Both the position numbers and the translations under genes were made by a program. Source: Cochliopodium minus (lineage: Eukaryota; Discosea; Himatismenida; Cochliopodiidae). Taken from it: 20,227 nt of DNA. The DNA lies in contig JAMYWO010000443.1 of the NCBI GenBank assembly GCA_024220525.1, positions 6,052 to 26,278 of the forward strand, in the 5' to 3' direction. Positions 19,156-20,227 of this stretch are shown in pieces; within the stretch, counting starts at the first letter, position 1, and each line of letters starts with the position of its first letter. The notes under the pieces were generated by a model. It was not told the DNA's origin, ran no database searches, and saw nothing but the letters and a program-made list of their open reading frames with translations.

Positions 19156-19329
19156 TCCTGATATAATCTCAACTTTTTTTTTCTTATTTTTTTTTTTTTT
19201 TTTTTTAAAATGATCTCCTTATTTAATCGATCATTGATCCTCTTATTCAAATAATTCACTTTTTTTTTTAACTTTGTCTTCAAATTATTTTGTTGGTTTT
19301 AATAATTCAGTGAATAAAATTAAAAAAAA
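19156..19329. promoter_or_regulatory. Divergent promoter between acyltransferase (-) and RCC1 gene (+)
   Basis: Only 174 nt separate the two start codons. A long T-tract covers about 19188-19206 and a second T-run about 19259-19269. The spacer must serve both genes; no recognisable TATA or other box stands out in this AT-rich context. Confidence 0.5.
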
Positions 19330-20227
19330 ATGAGTAAAGAAAAAATAGAAGAAAAGGGAAATATCAATTGTGGTCAATTGTCAATATCAAATCCAACTTC
19401 TGGTAATTTATTACATAATAATTAGGATCTCATTGATCAATAATATAGTATCTTATATTGAGATATAAAAATTCATTCAAAATATATGACGATGATTAAA
19501 TTCTCACAAAAAATTTTTCAATTGATTGAAAAGAAACAACTTATTTTTTTGGTGAAATGAATGGAGAAGAGAAAATCTATGTGGAATCAAATTCAAAAAT
19601 AAAAGTTGCCAAAAAACTGATGGAATACAAAATAACTAAAGTGGCAACAGGATACAATTTTTGTGTGGGAATTTCAGAAGACCACAAACTTTATAAGTGG
19701 TCTCCTAATAGTGAAGAAGATCTGGTAGAAATTAAATTTAAAAAAATTAAAGGAGAGGTAATAATGTGTAGGTCAAAAAAAATCCATATTTTTTTATTTT
19801 AAATTTTTTTTTATTTTTCTATTATATTTTTTTTTTATTTTTATTTTTTCCATTAAATTTTATTTTTTTAAATAAAAAATAGGGTTGGTTACGAACATGC
19901 TTTGTTTTTATCAAGTGAAGGAGAAGTATTGATGTACGGAATCAAAAACGATTTTTTTCAACTTGGAACAATAGATACAAAAAGATTGAACAACATAATC
20001 AAATTGGAGTTAGATTTCTTGTCTTCACAAGAAAAAGTCATTATGGTAAAAAATAAAACATAAAACATAAAAACAAAAAACAAAAAATGGAATTTAAAAA
20101 TAAAAAATAAAAAATAAAAGTAAAATATTTTAAAAATAAAAATAAAAATCAAAATAAAAATAAAAATAAAAATAAAAATAAAAATAAAAATAAAAATAAA
20201 AATAAAAATAAAAATAAAAATAAAAAT
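19330..20227 (+). CDS. RCC1-repeat protein, 5' part (runs off the right edge)
   Basis: Exons 19330-19402, 19534-19771 and 19883-20045 are joined by introns of 131 and 111 nt (phases 1 and 2) to give 158 residues; a donor at 20046 opens an intron that fills the rest of the window. The start is ATG 19330 (MSKEKIEEKGNINCGQL), preceded by an A-run. Blades: TYFFGEMNG, KITKVATGYNFCVGI...KLYKWS and VIMCRVGYEHALFL...VLMYG...FQLG. The phase-1 intron after exon 1 (G|AA) matches the first introns of the other RCC1 genes. The last exon ends EKVIM in phase 0, just before the VxxG step of the next blade. The left-edge fragment begins VTCGCYHS in phase 0 after a microsatellite intron, so the two may be one gene. 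Confidence 0.85.
20100..20227. repeat. (AAAAAT)n hexanucleotide microsatellite at right edge, inside an intron
   Basis: A-rich sequence from about 20050 becomes a perfect AAAAAT hexamer array from about 20154 to the last base. It lies in the third intron of the RCC1 gene and uses the same motif and strand as the array at positions 1-75. Confidence 0.92.

Overview
The window is about 20 kb of very AT-rich nuclear DNA from a unicellular eukaryote. The evidence is a head-to-tail polyubiquitin gene, small spliceosomal introns (mostly 49-82 nt, GT...AG), Rab GTPases, RCC1-repeat proteins and standard TAA/TAG/TGA stops. The mix of expanded RCC1 and Rab paralogues in an AT-rich, intron-bearing genome fits an amoeboid protist, with an Anaeramoeba-like anaerobic amoeba as my best guess. 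That assignment is inference and not shown by any single gene. I see no tRNA, rRNA, CRISPR, virus-like element or prokaryotic operon.

Layout, left to right. 1-173: an intron with a (TAAAAA)n microsatellite. 174-926 (+): the 3' part of an RCC1-repeat gene. 1502-2431 (-): polyubiquitin with a divergent ubiquitin-like first unit. 2829-4726 (-): a nine-exon threonine synthase of the THNSL2/THR4 type. 4880-5204 (-): a tiny basic protein. 5458-6069 (+): a coiled-coil reading frame and a membrane-segment reading frame, in the same frame, separated by one TGA. 6070-7540: GC-richer, apparently decayed or unresolved exon-like sequence. 7541-9548 (+): an unrecognised three-exon coding region with long introns. 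9813-12171 (+): three tandem Rab genes, the middle one a predicted dead GTPase. 12374-14163 (+): a complete ten-exon RCC1-repeat gene. 14494-16313 (+): a paralogous RCC1 gene carrying a MITE-like element in intron 1 and cut off at a single N. 16314-16944 (-): the N-terminal part of a UvrD-like helicase, cut off at the same N. 17050-19155 (-): a twelve-exon acyltransferase of the HHxxxDG superfamily. 19330-20227 (+): the 5' part of a further RCC1 gene, running into a second (AAAAAT)n microsatellite at the window end.

Three themes stand out. First, the RCC1 genes share intron positions (including a 13-nt microexon in two of them) and a C-terminal W-x3-N-H-K tail. Second, the truncated gene at the right edge and the truncated gene at the left edge fit together in phase, strand, repeat register and total length, so the contig may be circular, a tandem unit, or broken inside one microsatellite. 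Third, the Rab triplet contains an intact reading frame that has lost its P-loop lysine, its DxxG aspartate, part of its G5 motif and all C-terminal cysteines. These are local gene-family expansions; apart from the RCC1 and Rab clusters I see no evidence that neighbouring genes act in one pathway.
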